Of a stretch of DNA of 53,667 bases, positions 16,569-25,757 are shown one piece after another. The notes beneath the pieces are model-generated. The model did no database searches. It saw only the letters and a list, made by a program, of their open reading frames with translations, and was not told the origin of the DNA. The position numbers and the translations under genes were made by a program. Source of the DNA: Alphaproteobacteria bacterium (GTDB taxonomy: Bacteria > Pseudomonadota > Alphaproteobacteria > Bin95). The stretch lies in NCBI GenBank assembly GCA_022826185.1, contig JAJDVH010000132.1, forward strand, positions 1 through 53,667. Direction: 5' to 3'. Numbering within the stretch: the stretch's first letter is position 1; each line of letters starts with the position of its first letter.

Positions 16569-17660
16569 ATGGCCGAAACCGACCCCACTGTCTCGCCTGA
16601 CGAGACCAGCCCTGTCGCCTCGCCCAACGAGACCGCGCCTATCGTCTCGCTCGCCGAGATCGCCGAGACCCTGGCTCATCTGCCCGGTCCCGACGAGGCG
16701 GCGCGCGAGGCGGCGCGGGTGCGCGAGGCGCAACTCACCAAGCCGCCGGGCGCGCTCGGCCGGCTTGAGGAACTCGCCGAGTGGCTGGCCGCATGGCAGG
16801 GGCGCCATCCGCCCCGCATGGAGCGCGCGCGCGTCGCGGTTTTCGCCGGCAATCACGGCGTCGCCCGGCGCGGCGTCTCCGCGTGGCCCGCCTCGGTGAC
16901 GGCGGAAATGGTGCAGAATTTCATCGCCGGGGGCGCCGCCGTGAACGCCATTTGCGGCGCGCTCGATGCGGAGCTCCGGGTCTATGAGCTGTCGCTGGAG
17001 GCGCCGACGGCGGACTTCACCACCGCCCCGGCCATGACGGACGAGGAATGCGCGCGCGCCGTCGCCTACGGCATGATGGCGGTCGAGCCCGGCATCGACG
17101 CGCTCGCGATCGGCGAGATGGGCATCGCCAACACGACCTCGGCCGCCGCCATCGCCCATGCGCTGCACGGGGGCCGGCCGGAGGACTGGACCGGGCCCGG
17201 CACGGGCGTCTCGGGGACGCGGCTCGAAGCCAAGGTCGAAACGGTGCGGCTCGGCGCGGACCGGCACGGCAACCGCCCGCCGCTGGAGGTGCTGCGCCGT
17301 CTCGGGGGCTTCGAGACCGCCGCCATGTTCGGCGCGCTCGTGGCCGCCCGCATGGGCCGGGTGCCGGTGCTGCTCGACGGCTACGGCGCGGCGGCGGCGG
17401 CGGCCGTGCTGCATGCGCTCGACCCGTCGGGCCTCGACCACTGCCAGGCCGGCCACCTCTCCGCCGAGCCGGCCCACGGGCGGCTGCTGGCTATCTGGGG
17501 CAAGGCCCCGCTGCTCGACCTGGGCATGCGCCTCGGCGAAGGTTCCGGCGCGGCGCTGGCGCTGGCGCTGCTCAGGGCCGCCGCCCGTTGCCATGCGGAT
17601 ATGGCCACCTTCGAGGGCGCCGGCGTCTCGGGCCCGGAGACCCGCCCGGCAGGCCGGTAG
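16569..17660 (+). CDS. cobT: Nicotinate-nucleotide--dimethylbenzimidazole phosphoribosyltransferase
   Basis: The 363-residue protein carries the CobT motifs LTKPPGALGRLEELA, VFAGNHGVARRGVSA, EMGIANTTSAAAI, GTGVSG and VLLDGYGAAAAAAVLH, with SAEPAHGRLL near the end. It makes alpha-ribazole phosphate for the lower ligand of cobalamin. The first 27 residues are an unusual Thr/Ser/Pro/Glu tract of three degenerate V-S-P-D-E-T-like units absent from the catalytic core. Together with divergent cobS it forms a lower-ligand assembly locus; no upstream corrin genes are in the window. Confidence 0.94.
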   Translation: MAETDPTVSPDETSPVASPNETAPIVSLAEIAETLAHLPGPDEAAREAARVREAQLTKPPGALGRLEELAEWLAAWQGRHPPRMERARVAVFAGNHGVARRGVSAWPASVTAEMVQNFIAGGAAVNAICGALDAELRVYELSLEAPTADFTTAPAMTDEECARAVAYGMMAVEPGIDALAIGEMGIANTTSAAAIAHALHGGRPEDWTGPGTGVSGTRLEAKVETVRLGADRHGNRPPLEVLRRLGGFETAAMFGALVAARMGRVPVLLDGYGAAAAAAVLHALDPSGLDHCQAGHLSAEPAHGRLLAIWGKAPLLDLGMRLGEGSGAALALALLRAAARCHADMATFEGAGVSGPETRPAGR

Positions 17661-17673
17661 TCCGCAAAGGGCT

Positions 17674-18231
17674 CTACAGCACCGGCGCGCCGAACAATAC
17701 GGCGTGGAAATATGCGAAGAGGGCCGCGGCGACGAGTCCCGACACCAGCGCGGCTGCGTCCATCGCGAGGCGCGGCTTCCTGTCGGCGGGAGGCCGTTTG
17801 CCGCGCGCCACGGCGCTCACCGCCGCCACCAGCGAATAGCCTGCAAAGCCCCCGAAGAGCACGAGCGAGCGCAGGTCGCCATTCGCCGCCAGATGGGCAA
17901 GCGCCCAGAGAAGGAGCCCGAGCAGCATGGGGTGCTGCACGACGGACCGGATGTGCGTCGGCATATTGGCCGCCGCGAACAGCACGAACGCCGCCGGCGC
18001 CAGCCACATCGCCGCCTGCCGCCCCCAGTCCGGAGGCGAATAGACGGGCTCGAACGGCGCCGCCGAATAGCCCCATACGATCAGCACGAGGGCTGCGAGC
18101 GCGAGGCCCGAGAACGCCCCGCGATACCGCTTCCCGCCCATACTGGCGACAAGGCCGGCGCGAAGGGGAGGAACGCTCGGAACCAGATGCAGGACGATGA
18201 AAAGCGCGAGTCCGGCAACGAGGAGAGTCAT
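17674..18231 (-). CDS. NnrU-family integral membrane protein
   Basis: The 185-residue protein is almost entirely hydrophobic, with about five predicted membrane helices. The start has a HLVPSVPPLRAGLV-like segment, and the H-x-V-Q-H-P-M-L-L-G core (TRHPML-like) is typical of NnrU and of isoprenylcysteine-methyltransferase-like proteins. NnrU was named for a link to nitric-oxide/nitrite respiration. No denitrification genes are nearby, so that role is not supported here. It is convergent with cobT. Confidence 0.78.
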   Translation of the reverse strand: MTLLVAGLALFIVLHLVPSVPPLRAGLVASMGGKRYRGAFSGLALAALVLIVWGYSAAPFEPVYSPPDWGRQAAMWLAPAAFVLFAAANMPTHIRSVVQHPMLLGLLLWALAHLAANGDLRSLVLFGGFAGYSLVAAVSAVARGKRPPADRKPRLAMDAAALVSGLVAAALFAYFHAVLFGAPVL

Positions 18232-18339
18232 GGCAACTCCTTCCTGGCTTCAACGCCGGGGAAATCCGCCGGGCGCTGGCGGCTCCGGATAGAGCGGCGC
18301 ATCAAGAAGAGATGTCGGTGGGCAATGCTGGAGGGCGCC

Positions 18340-18510
18340 TCACTCCCAGTCGTCCAGGCTTTTCGCCCAATCCTCGAATGCAGCGTCCAGGAACGCCATG
18401 AGTTCCGGGTCGTCCCGGTCGGCCTTTGCAGCCAGCGCCGCCTGCCGGCGGCACTCTTCCTCGAAGCCTGGTTGGTTGCGGTCCTTGTCGAATTGCGGCG
18501 CAATTTTCAT
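18340..18510 (-). CDS. 56-residue acidic micro-ORF resembling the C-terminal part of DUF3018/MazE-like antitoxins, coupled to moaB
   Basis: The ATG at 18508-18510 overlaps the moaB stop (ATGA) and follows an AGGATGA-type junction, so it is positioned for translational coupling. The peptide begins [13 protein letters not shown]. It continues P-G-F-x-E-E-C-R-R-Q, then A-A-L-A-A and [13 protein letters not shown], ending DDWE. That second half matches the usual tail of DUF3018 'antitoxin MazE family' proteins (F-A-x-E-x-R-R-Q-x..., then D-x-x-D-F-x-x-A...W). The normal DNA-binding first half is missing. It may be a remnant or a repurposed short protein. The family link rests on a short segment. 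Confidence 0.6.
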   Translation of the reverse strand: MKIAPQFDKDRNQPGFEEECRRQAALAAKADRDDPELMAFLDAAFEDWAKSLDDWE

Positions 18511-19058
18511 CCTCCGCGGCCCGCGACATGCTCCTGGAGGCGGGGCATGATCTCGACGAAATTGCAGGGGCGGAAGCGGTAGTCGAGCTGCCAGTGGAGG
18601 ATGTCGTCCCAGGCGTCCCTGCAGGCGCCGGTCGAGCCGGGCAGGGCGAACAGGTAGGTGCCGCGGGCGACCCCGGCCGTGGCGCGCGACTGGATGGTCG
18701 AGGTGCCGATCTTCTGGAAGCTCTGCCAGCGGAACAGCTCGCCGAAGCCGTCGATCCGCTTCTCATAGACGCCCTCGAACGCTTCGGGCGTCACATCCCG
18801 GCCGGTGAGACCGGTGCCGCCCGTCGCGATCACACAGTCCACTGCGGGGTCCTCGATCCAGCCGCGCAGGGCCGCCCGGATAGCATCGACCTCGTCACGG
18901 ACGATGGCGCGGTCCGCGAGCACATGGCCGTCGCGCTCCAGCCGCTCGACCAGCGTGTCGCCCGAGCGGTCGTCGGCCGCGCTGCGCGTGTCCGAGACGG
19001 TGAGCACGGCGATGCGAACCGGAATGAATGGACGGCTTTCGTCAATGTTGCCGGGCAT
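18507..19058 (-). CDS. moaB: Molybdenum cofactor biosynthesis protein B
   Basis: The 183-residue protein has the MogA/MoaB fold, with [19 protein letters not shown], the GGTG-containing [16 protein letters not shown], and [18 protein letters not shown]. It belongs to the group that adenylylates molybdopterin before molybdenum insertion. The ATG at 19058 gives the family-like I-D-E-S-R-P-F-I-P beginning. A GTG at 19094 overlapping the lytic transglycosylase stop is a possible alternative. A molybdopterin oxidoreductase that would need this cofactor is encoded 8 kb away. Confidence 0.9.
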   Translation of the reverse strand: MPGNIDESRPFIPVRIAVLTVSDTRSAADDRSGDTLVERLERDGHVLADRAIVRDEVDAIRAALRGWIEDPAVDCVIATGGTGLTGRDVTPEAFEGVYEKRIDGFGELFRWQSFQKIGTSTIQSRATAGVARGTYLFALPGSTGACRDAWDDILHWQLDYRFRPCNFVEIMPRLQEHVAGRGG

Positions 19059-19090
19059 TGTGCAGGGCTCTCCCGGTCCGTCGGGCGTCG

Positions 19091-20809
19091 TCACGCATTG
19101 GGCGGGCGGCCGCGCGCGTCCGCCTGCCGGGGATCGAGGGATTCATAGAGCGGGGTCTGCCCGGCCGCCAGCGCTTCCAGACTCGGCCGCGCCTGGCCCA
19201 GGCGCGCGCGATAGGCCCAGATGTTGGTGAGCAGATGCTCCACGAACAGCCGGGTCTCCTTCGCGGGCAGGCTTTCGATGAACAGGAGCCGGTCGCCCAT
19301 ATGCCGGACTGTGGCGCTCCAGCGGCGCAACCGGCCGGCGCCGGCATTGTAGGCGATGGCGAGATTGAGGAGGTCGCCCGCAACCACCTCCTTGTCGAGG
19401 AGCAAGCGAAGATAGTCGCGGCCAAGGGTCAGATTGAGCTCGGGCTCCAGCAAACGCTTCAGCGTCCTGCCGCTGAACCGTTCGCCTTCGGAAACGGCGT
19501 TCGCCGTCGAGGGCATGAGCTGCATCAGCCCGCGCGCCCCGGCATGGCTCGAAGCGCGGGTGTCGAACGCGCTCTCGCGGCGCATGAAGGCAAGCAGCAG
19601 CGCCCTGTCCAGCCCGTAACCGCCTTCCGGCTCCCAGGGCGCCAGCGGATAGAGCGCGAGATCGCGCGGCGTGTCGCCGCGGCCGAGCAGCCGGCGCCCT
19701 GCAAGCAGCGCCGCGCGCGGCAGATGGGCCGATATGGCGGCGCCGAGCAGCGCGCGCGTCGTGTCCGCATCCGCGTCGGCGAGCGCCCGGCGCATTTCCG
19801 CCTCGGCCGCCACGGTTTGCCCGACCTGCGCCAGCGCCAGGGCGCGAATGGCCGCCGGCTCGGCATGAATTCGCAGCCTGTCCGCATCGTCGAGCGGCAG
19901 CGGCTCGAAATTCAGCCCGTGCGGCCAGCCCAGCATTTCGCGGGCGAGCATGCCGTAGAAGGTCCGCTTGTGTTGCGCCGCCTCCTGCAACCACTTTTCG
20001 GCCGCCTCCGGGCGGTTGAGCTGCCGATACATCCGCGCCGCCCAGAACGCCCCTGCGGAGGCGTTCCACGGCGAGGCGGCGGGAGACTTTGCGTGAGCAG
20101 CAAAATGCCGCGCCGCGCCGGCATGCCAGCCAAGCCTGAGCGCCGCCAGGCCGGAAACCCAGTGGAGCAGCGACACGCGGTTCTGCGCCAGCTCCGCCCG
20201 CCGCGAGGCGAGGCTGTAGGCTTCGGCATCCTTGCCGAGCAGGTAGAAGGAAAAGGCGATGTCGGCGCGCAGCTTGTCCGCATAGTCCTGGCCGAGCGCC
20301 CGGTGGACGGCGGCGTCGCGGAACAGGCTGCCCGCCAGGTCGGGCCGTTCGTCCTTCAGATGCTGTTCGATGACCCGGGCGTAGATGGTGCCGACTGCCG
20401 TTGGCGGCTTCGCCAGGGGTTCAGCGATGAACAGCGGCGTCGGTTTGCGCACCGGCGGATGTTTCTCCGGGGGCGGCGGCAGCATTCCGGGCGGGCGGCG
20501 CTTGAGCGCCAGGCGCGATACATGGCGGGCCCCGGGATGGTCGCTGTAGGCCTCGAGCCAGGCCCGCAGTTCCTCGTAAGGCGTCACATAGTCATGCGAG
20601 ACGACATAGCGGCGATAGAGGACATGGCCCATCAGCAGCCGGTTTTCGAGCGCGAGCGCGAGCGCGTCCGATTCCTCCCAGCGGTTCTCCGCCTCCAGTT
20701 GGAAAAGACGGCCGTAGCGCTCGACATCGGCTGCGGAAAGGACCCGGAAGTCGGCCGCCTCGGAGGCGCCGCTCCATACCGTCAGCATGGCGAGTGCGAG
20801 AGCCCTCAC
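19091..20809 (-). CDS. Soluble lytic murein transglycosylase (Slt70-type)
   Basis: The 572-residue protein starts with a short Sec signal peptide ([18 protein letters not shown]). A long alpha-superhelical segment follows. The C-terminal family-1 lytic transglycosylase domain contains [11 protein letters not shown] (catalytic Glu), [23 protein letters not shown] and [14 protein letters not shown]. It cleaves peptidoglycan in the periplasm with 1,6-anhydro ring formation. The GTG start overlaps the uracil glycosylase stop (GTGA), and its stop nearly touches moaB, so it is the middle of an overlapping operon. The superhelix is less conserved than the catalytic domain. Confidence 0.9.
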   Translation of the reverse strand: MRALALAMLTVWSGASEAADFRVLSAADVERYGRLFQLEAENRWEESDALALALENRLLMGHVLYRRYVVSHDYVTPYEELRAWLEAYSDHPGARHVSRLALKRRPPGMLPPPPEKHPPVRKPTPLFIAEPLAKPPTAVGTIYARVIEQHLKDERPDLAGSLFRDAAVHRALGQDYADKLRADIAFSFYLLGKDAEAYSLASRRAELAQNRVSLLHWVSGLAALRLGWHAGAARHFAAHAKSPAASPWNASAGAFWAARMYRQLNRPEAAEKWLQEAAQHKRTFYGMLAREMLGWPHGLNFEPLPLDDADRLRIHAEPAAIRALALAQVGQTVAAEAEMRRALADADADTTRALLGAAISAHLPRAALLAGRRLLGRGDTPRDLALYPLAPWEPEGGYGLDRALLLAFMRRESAFDTRASSHAGARGLMQLMPSTANAVSEGERFSGRTLKRLLEPELNLTLGRDYLRLLLDKEVVAGDLLNLAIAYNAGAGRLRRWSATVRHMGDRLLFIESLPAKETRLFVEHLLTNIWAYRARLGQARPSLEALAAGQTPLYESLDPRQADARGRPPNA

Positions 20810-21588
20810 GAGCCGGCGCTCTCCAGCCGGGCCTTGACCGCCAGCAGGTCGCGCCAGGACTCCCGCTTGCGCGCCGGAGACCGCAACAGGAAAGCCGGAT
20901 GGAAGGTCGGCATGACATCGATGGAGCCGTCCGGGGTCCCGAACCGGCTCCAGCGCCCCCGCAGGCGCATGATGCCTTCCGTCGTGCCGAGCAGCGTCTT
21001 TGCGGCCGCGCCGCCGGCAAGCATCAGCACCTCGGGCGCCACCAGCGCGATCTGCCGGTTGATGAACGGGCGGCACGCCTCGACCTCCTCCGCCGAGGGG
21101 GTGCGGTTGCCCGGCGGGCGCCAATAGACGGTATTGGCGATATACACGTCCTCGCGCGGGAGCCCGATCGCCGCCAGCATCTGCTCCAGCAGCCGTCCGC
21201 TCGGTCCGACGAAGGGGCGGCCCTGCCGGTCCTCGTCCGCTCCCGGCGCTTCGCCGACGATCATCAGCCGGGCGCCGGCGGGGCCTTCGCCGAACACCGT
21301 GGTGGTTGCCGTTTTCCTGAGCGCGCAGCCGTCGAAAGCGAGCAGGCGCTCGCGCAGCGCATCCAGGTCGCCCGCCCCGGCGGCGTCCTGCGCCGGGCCC
21401 GGCGCGGCGGTCTCCGCCGCCGGACGCGCGAAAACCGCCGCCGCCCTGGAAGCAGGGGGCGGGGCGGCAGGCGCCTTGCGTTCCGGCGGCGGAGCGAACC
21501 GGTCGGCCGGCTCGAAGCCGACGACCTCGTCCACTCCGGCCGCCAATTGCCACTCCAGCGCCGCAAGCAGAGGTCCCCGTCCGGTCAT
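20806..21588 (-). CDS. Family-4-like uracil-DNA glycosylase
   Basis: The 260-residue protein has the family-4 motifs GEAPGADED (residues 112-120), [28 protein letters not shown] and FHPAFLLR (H230). Residues about 35-72 form a Pro/Ala-rich linker. Classical members bind a 4Fe-4S cluster through four cysteines. Here only C88 and C172 remain; the position in the usual K-C-R-P-P-G-N-R is W156. This variant occurs in alphaproteobacterial relatives. It excises uracil from DNA in base-excision repair. It leads the udg-slt-moaB-micro-ORF operon with four-base overlap to slt. Confidence 0.88.
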   Translation of the reverse strand: MTGRGPLLAALEWQLAAGVDEVVGFEPADRFAPPPERKAPAAPPPASRAAAVFARPAAETAAPGPAQDAAGAGDLDALRERLLAFDGCALRKTATTTVFGEGPAGARLMIVGEAPGADEDRQGRPFVGPSGRLLEQMLAAIGLPREDVYIANTVYWRPPGNRTPSAEEVEACRPFINRQIALVAPEVLMLAGGAAAKTLLGTTEGIMRLRGRWSRFGTPDGSIDVMPTFHPAFLLRSPARKRESWRDLLAVKARLESAGS

Positions 21589-21652
21589 GGCGCAGCCCGA
21601 ATGTGTGCCTTATGTTAGCACGAAAGCGCGCGCCGGATGGAGGGGCGGGGAC

Positions 21653-23296
21653 ATGGAACGCGAGAGCATGGAGTTCGATGTCGTTATCGTCGGCGGCGGT
21701 CCGGCGGGGCTGGCGGCGGCGATCCGCCTGAAACAGCTTGCTGCCGAGGCCGGTTCCGAGCTTTCCGTCTGCCTGATCGAGAAGGGTTCCGAAGTCGGCG
21801 CCCACATCCTGTCCGGCGCCGTTCTCGACCCGCGCGCGCTCAATGAACTGATACCCGACTGGGAAGAGCAGGACGCGCCGCTGGACACTCCCGTGACCGA
21901 GGACCGGTTCTTCCTGCTCGGCGAAAAGCGCGCCTTCCGGTGGCCGGGGCCGTTCATTCCCCCGGCGCTGCGCAACCACGGCAACTACATCGTGAGCCTG
22001 GGCAATGTCTGCCGATGGCTGGCCGAGCAGGCCGAGGCGCTGGAGGTGGAGATCTATCCGGGCTTCGCCGCCGCCGAGCTGCTCTACCGGGAGGACGGGG
22101 CGGTCGCCGGCGTCGCGACGGGCGACATGGGCATCGGGCGCGACGGCGAGCCCAAGGCGACGCACGAACCGGGCATCGAGCTGCGCGCGAAATACACGCT
22201 GTTCGCCGAGGGCTGCCGGGGCTCGCTCGGCAAGGAGCTCATGGACCGGTTCGACCTCCGGCGGGATTGCCAGCCGCAGACCTACGGCATCGGCCTCAAG
22301 GAGCTCTGGGACGTCGATCCGTCGGTCCACGAGCCGGGCCTGGTGGTCCACACTGCCGGCTGGCCGATGGACGGCCGCACCTATGGCGGGTCCTTCCTCT
22401 ACCACCTTGCGGGCGGGCAGGTGGCGGTCGGCTTCGTCATGGCCCTCGACTACCGCAATCCCTGGCTCAGCCCCTTCGACGAATTCCAGCGCTACAAGAC
22501 CCATCCGAAGATCCGCCCCTTCTTCGAAGGCGGGCAGCGCGTCGCCTACGGCGCGCGGGCGGTGAACGAGGGCGGGATGCAGGCGCTGCCGAAGCTCGTG
22601 TTTCCGGGCGGCGCGCTGATCGGCTGCGAAGCGGGGTTCCTCAACGTGCCGCGCATCAAGGGCAGCCACGGCGCCATGAAGACCGGAATACTGGCCGCCG
22701 AGGCGGCCTTCCGGCGGCTGTCGGAAGGCTCGGAAGGGGGCGATGAACTGGCGGCTTATCCGGAAGCGTTCCGCGCCTCCTGGCTCCACGACGAGCTGCA
22801 CAGGGCGCGCAATGTCCGCCCGGCGTTCCGCTGGGGCCTCGCGGCCGGCATGCTCCATGCCGGTATCGACCAGATGCTGCTGCGGGGCCGGGCGCCCTGG
22901 ACGCTGCGCCACCACGGCGCGGACCACGCCGCCACCGGCCGCCGGGAGGACTACGCGCCGGTCGAATATCCCAGGCCCGACGGGGTGGTGTCCTTCGACA
23001 AGCCGTCCTCCGTCTATCTTTCGGGCACCAATCACGAAGAGGACCAGCCGGTCCATCTGGTGCTGAAGGACGCGGAGATCCCGATCCGGGTCAATCTCGC
23101 GGAGTTCGATGCGCCGGAGCAGCGCTACTGCCCGGCCGGGGTCTACGAGATCGTCGAGGACGCCGGCATGCCGCGCCTCCAGATCAATGCGCAGAATTGC
23201 GTCCACTGCAAAACCTGCGACATCAAGGATCCGACCCAGAACATCGTCTGGACAGTGCCGGAAGGCGGCGGCGGTCCCAATTATCCGAATATGTGA
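21653..23296 (+). CDS. Electron-transfer flavoprotein-ubiquinone oxidoreductase
   Basis: The 547-residue protein has an N-terminal FAD motif [34 protein letters not shown], and [22 protein letters not shown]. The C-terminal 4Fe-4S ferredoxin site has cysteines in RYCPAG and in [17 protein letters not shown]. It passes electrons from ETF, fed by acyl-CoA and related dehydrogenases, to the membrane quinone pool. Length and all cluster ligands are normal. It is divergent from the uracil glycosylase gene and followed 10 bases later by the TPR gene. Confidence 0.95.
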   Translation: MERESMEFDVVIVGGGPAGLAAAIRLKQLAAEAGSELSVCLIEKGSEVGAHILSGAVLDPRALNELIPDWEEQDAPLDTPVTEDRFFLLGEKRAFRWPGPFIPPALRNHGNYIVSLGNVCRWLAEQAEALEVEIYPGFAAAELLYREDGAVAGVATGDMGIGRDGEPKATHEPGIELRAKYTLFAEGCRGSLGKELMDRFDLRRDCQPQTYGIGLKELWDVDPSVHEPGLVVHTAGWPMDGRTYGGSFLYHLAGGQVAVGFVMALDYRNPWLSPFDEFQRYKTHPKIRPFFEGGQRVAYGARAVNEGGMQALPKLVFPGGALIGCEAGFLNVPRIKGSHGAMKTGILAAEAAFRRLSEGSEGGDELAAYPEAFRASWLHDELHRARNVRPAFRWGLAAGMLHAGIDQMLLRGRAPWTLRHHGADHAATGRREDYAPVEYPRPDGVVSFDKPSSVYLSGTNHEEDQPVHLVLKDAEIPIRVNLAEFDAPEQRYCPAGVYEIVEDAGMPRLQINAQNCVHCKTCDIKDPTQNIVWTVPEGGGGPNYPNM

Positions 23297-23306
23297 GACC
23301 GGCCGG

Positions 23307-24944
23307 ATGCGCGCTCTCGTTCTGGCATTCGCGCTTCTGCTGTCGGCCGCTTGCCGGCCCCACGCCGCGCCGGCGCTGACGGACTGGCTTGCTGCCGGCT
23401 ATGCGGAGCGGCAATTCGACCTCGCCGCTGCCGTCGATTTCTACGGCCGCGCGCTCGATTCCGACCCCGACAACCAGAAGATCCAGGGCCGCTTGCTGCG
23501 AATGCGCATAGCCGCAGGCGCAACCGCCGAAAGCCTCGAACTCGCCAGGTCCCTGGAAGCGGCGTCCGCGGCCGGTGGAGCCTATGCCGGCAGGTCGTTC
23601 GACAAGGCCCTCGTGGCGCTCCGCCTCGCGGTGGACGCGGCGCGCCGGGGCGACTGGCCCGCGACCGTCCGGCTGCTGGAAGAGAGGGGCGGCGAGTCGC
23701 TGCCCGCGATGGTCCGCCTGCTCAGCCTGGCCTGGACTCACGAGGCGATGGGCGACGGCGGCGCGGCGCAAGCGGCGCTGGCGGAGGCCGGCAAGGTGGC
23801 GGGAGCGGCGGGCTGGACGGCCTTGCACCGCGCCCTGCTGCTGCAATCGGCCGGGCGGCGCGAAGAAGCCCGCGCCGCTTTCCGGACGCTGCGCAGCGCA
23901 GGGGCCGGCGCGCGGGGGCTGCTCGCCGAAGCGGCATTTCTGGCGGCGGGCGGCGACGGCGAGGGCGCGCGCGACCTGCTGCGGCAATACCGGCTGGTCG
24001 GCGGGCGGCTCCATGTGGACGAACCGGCTGGCCTTGCGCCTCTGGCCACCAGCCCGGCCGAAGGCATCGCCGAAGTTCTCTACGGGATGGCGGAGCGCCT
24101 GCAACGCCGCCGTTTTCCCGTGGCGCTGCTCTATGCGCGGCTTGCCGCCATGCTCAGTCCGGACCATCACGCAGCGCTGGTGCTGGCCGGCGACATCCTG
24201 ACCGGCCGCGACCGGCACGGCGAGGCGCTGTCGGCCTATCTGGCGGTGCCGGAGGATTCGATCTGGCGGCCGGCGGCGGAAATGCGGCGGGCGAGGGCGC
24301 TGGCCTCGCACGACCGCTTCGACGAGGCCGTCGCGGTGCTGGAAGCCGAGGCGGCGGCGCGGCCGAAGGACCCGTTTCCGCTCGGCGAGCTGGGCCATCT
24401 GCTGCGCGGCGAGAAGCGGTTCGACGAAGCGGCAACCGCCTATGGCCGCGCAATCGAGCGCGTCGGCGCGCAGCCGGAACGCCGTCACTGGCGGCTGTTC
24501 TACGGACGCGGCATCGCGTTCGAGCGCACGCGCCGCTGGGAGCTCGCCGAGCGCGACCTGCTGCAGGCGCTGGATTTCGTGCCCGGCCAGGCCTACGTGC
24601 TGAACTATCTCGGCTATTCCTGGATCGACCGGGGCGAGCATTACGACCGCGCCGAGGAAATGGTCGCCAGGGCCGTCGATCTCCGCCCGCGGGACGGCTA
24701 TATCGCGGACAGCCTGGGCTGGGTCTATTTCCGCACCGGGCGTTACAGCGAAGCGGTCGAGGAATTGGAGCGCGCTGCGGCGCTGGACCCGGTGGTCAAC
24801 GAACATCTGGGCGACGCCTACTGGAAGACGGGACGCCGGCTCGAAGCCCGGTTCCAGTGGCGCCGGGCGCTGGAGTTCGACCCCGATCCCGAGCGCGTCG
24901 ACGGGCTGCGCCAGCGCCTCGATTGCGGGCTGGACTGCGGCTGA
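23307..24944 (+). CDS. Exported TPR-repeat protein
   Basis: The 545-residue protein has a short signal sequence (residues 1-16) with a cysteine at 16 in LLSAAC, a weak lipobox. Many helical hairpins follow, and canonical TPRs are clear near the C-terminus: YVLNYLGYSWIDRG, then GYIADSLGWVYFRTGRY, and VVNEHLGDAYWKTGR. The layout resembles alphaproteobacterial TPR lipoproteins, possibly at the outer membrane. Such proteins act as scaffolds; no specific partner can be read. It lies between the ETF oxidoreductase and ispE with gaps of 10 and 13 bases. Confidence 0.8.
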   Translation: MRALVLAFALLLSAACRPHAAPALTDWLAAGYAERQFDLAAAVDFYGRALDSDPDNQKIQGRLLRMRIAAGATAESLELARSLEAASAAGGAYAGRSFDKALVALRLAVDAARRGDWPATVRLLEERGGESLPAMVRLLSLAWTHEAMGDGGAAQAALAEAGKVAGAAGWTALHRALLLQSAGRREEARAAFRTLRSAGAGARGLLAEAAFLAAGGDGEGARDLLRQYRLVGGRLHVDEPAGLAPLATSPAEGIAEVLYGMAERLQRRRFPVALLYARLAAMLSPDHHAALVLAGDILTGRDRHGEALSAYLAVPEDSIWRPAAEMRRARALASHDRFDEAVAVLEAEAAARPKDPFPLGELGHLLRGEKRFDEAATAYGRAIERVGAQPERRHWRLFYGRGIAFERTRRWELAERDLLQALDFVPGQAYVLNYLGYSWIDRGEHYDRAEEMVARAVDLRPRDGYIADSLGWVYFRTGRYSEAVEELERAAALDPVVNEHLGDAYWKTGRRLEARFQWRRALEFDPDPERVDGLRQRLDCGLDCG

Positions 24945-24957
24945 ACGGCCGGCCTCG

Positions 24958-25752
24958 ATGCTCTGCGAGCCCGCGCCGGCCAAGGTCAATCTCTACCTGC
25001 ATGTCGTCGGGCGGCGCGCGGACGGGCTGCACCTGCTGGAAAGCCTGGTCGCCTTCGCGGAGGCGGGCGATGTGCTCTCCGCCGAGCCGGCGGACGCGCT
25101 CAGCCTCGAAGTCGCCGGCCCGTTCGCCGGGGCGCTGGCCGGCGAGGCCGACAATCTGGTGCTGCGGGCCGCGCGGGCGCTCGCGCCGGGGCAGGGCGCG
25201 CGGCTGGTGCTGGAGAAGAACCTGCCGGTGGCGGCGGGCCTCGGCGGCGGCTCGGCCGATGCCGCGGCGGCGCTCCGCCTGCTCTCGCGGCTCTGGGGAA
25301 TCGAGGCGGACCTGGAAGCGCTGGCGGCCGGCCTCGGCGCGGACGTGCCGGTCTGTCTTGCCGGCGAGACCTGCTTCATGGCCGGCATCGGCGAACGCCT
25401 GACGCCCCTGCCGGCCTGGCCCGCCCCGCTCCTGCTGCTCGCCAATCCCGGCGTCGCGCTGCCGACGCCGGCGGTATTCGGCGCGCGGCAAGGCCCGTTC
25501 CGGGAAAGCCGCCCCTGGCCGCAGACCGTCGCGGAACTGGCCGACTGCGCGAACGACCTGACGGAGGCCGCCCTTTCGCTCGCGCCGGAAGTCGGCGAGG
25601 TCCTCGACGCCCTGGCGGCGCTCGAGGGCGCGTCGTTCGCCCGCATGTCCGGCAGCGGCGCCACCTGCTTCGCCGCCTTCGCCGACCCCGCCGCCCGCGA
25701 CCGGGCGTGCAAGGCGCTGCGCGAACGCCGTCCGGGCTGGTGGATTGCCTGA
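24958..25752 (+). CDS. ispE: 4-diphosphocytidyl-2-C-methyl-D-erythritol kinase
   Basis: The 264-residue GHMP kinase begins with PAPAKVNLYLHV, has the ATP loop PVAAGLGGGSADAAAAL, and ends with the third motif ARMSGSGATCFAAF. This is the full IspE set. It phosphorylates CDP-methylerythritol in the MEP isoprenoid pathway. It starts 13 bases after the TPR gene on the same strand, and most likely they share a transcript. Confidence 0.94.
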   Translation: MLCEPAPAKVNLYLHVVGRRADGLHLLESLVAFAEAGDVLSAEPADALSLEVAGPFAGALAGEADNLVLRAARALAPGQGARLVLEKNLPVAAGLGGGSADAAAALRLLSRLWGIEADLEALAAGLGADVPVCLAGETCFMAGIGERLTPLPAWPAPLLLLANPGVALPTPAVFGARQGPFRESRPWPQTVAELADCANDLTEAALSLAPEVGEVLDALAALEGASFARMSGSGATCFAAFADPAARDRACKALRERRPGWWIA

Positions 25753-25757
25753 AACGG

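Noticed and set aside
19091-23206. Very long open frame on the minus strand (over 1300 codons) running across lytic transglycosylase, uracil glycosylase and antisense of the ETF oxidoreductase
   Set aside because: Only the 19091-20809 part codes for a recognisable protein. The rest is antisense to a well-defined gene and is open because of high GC content.
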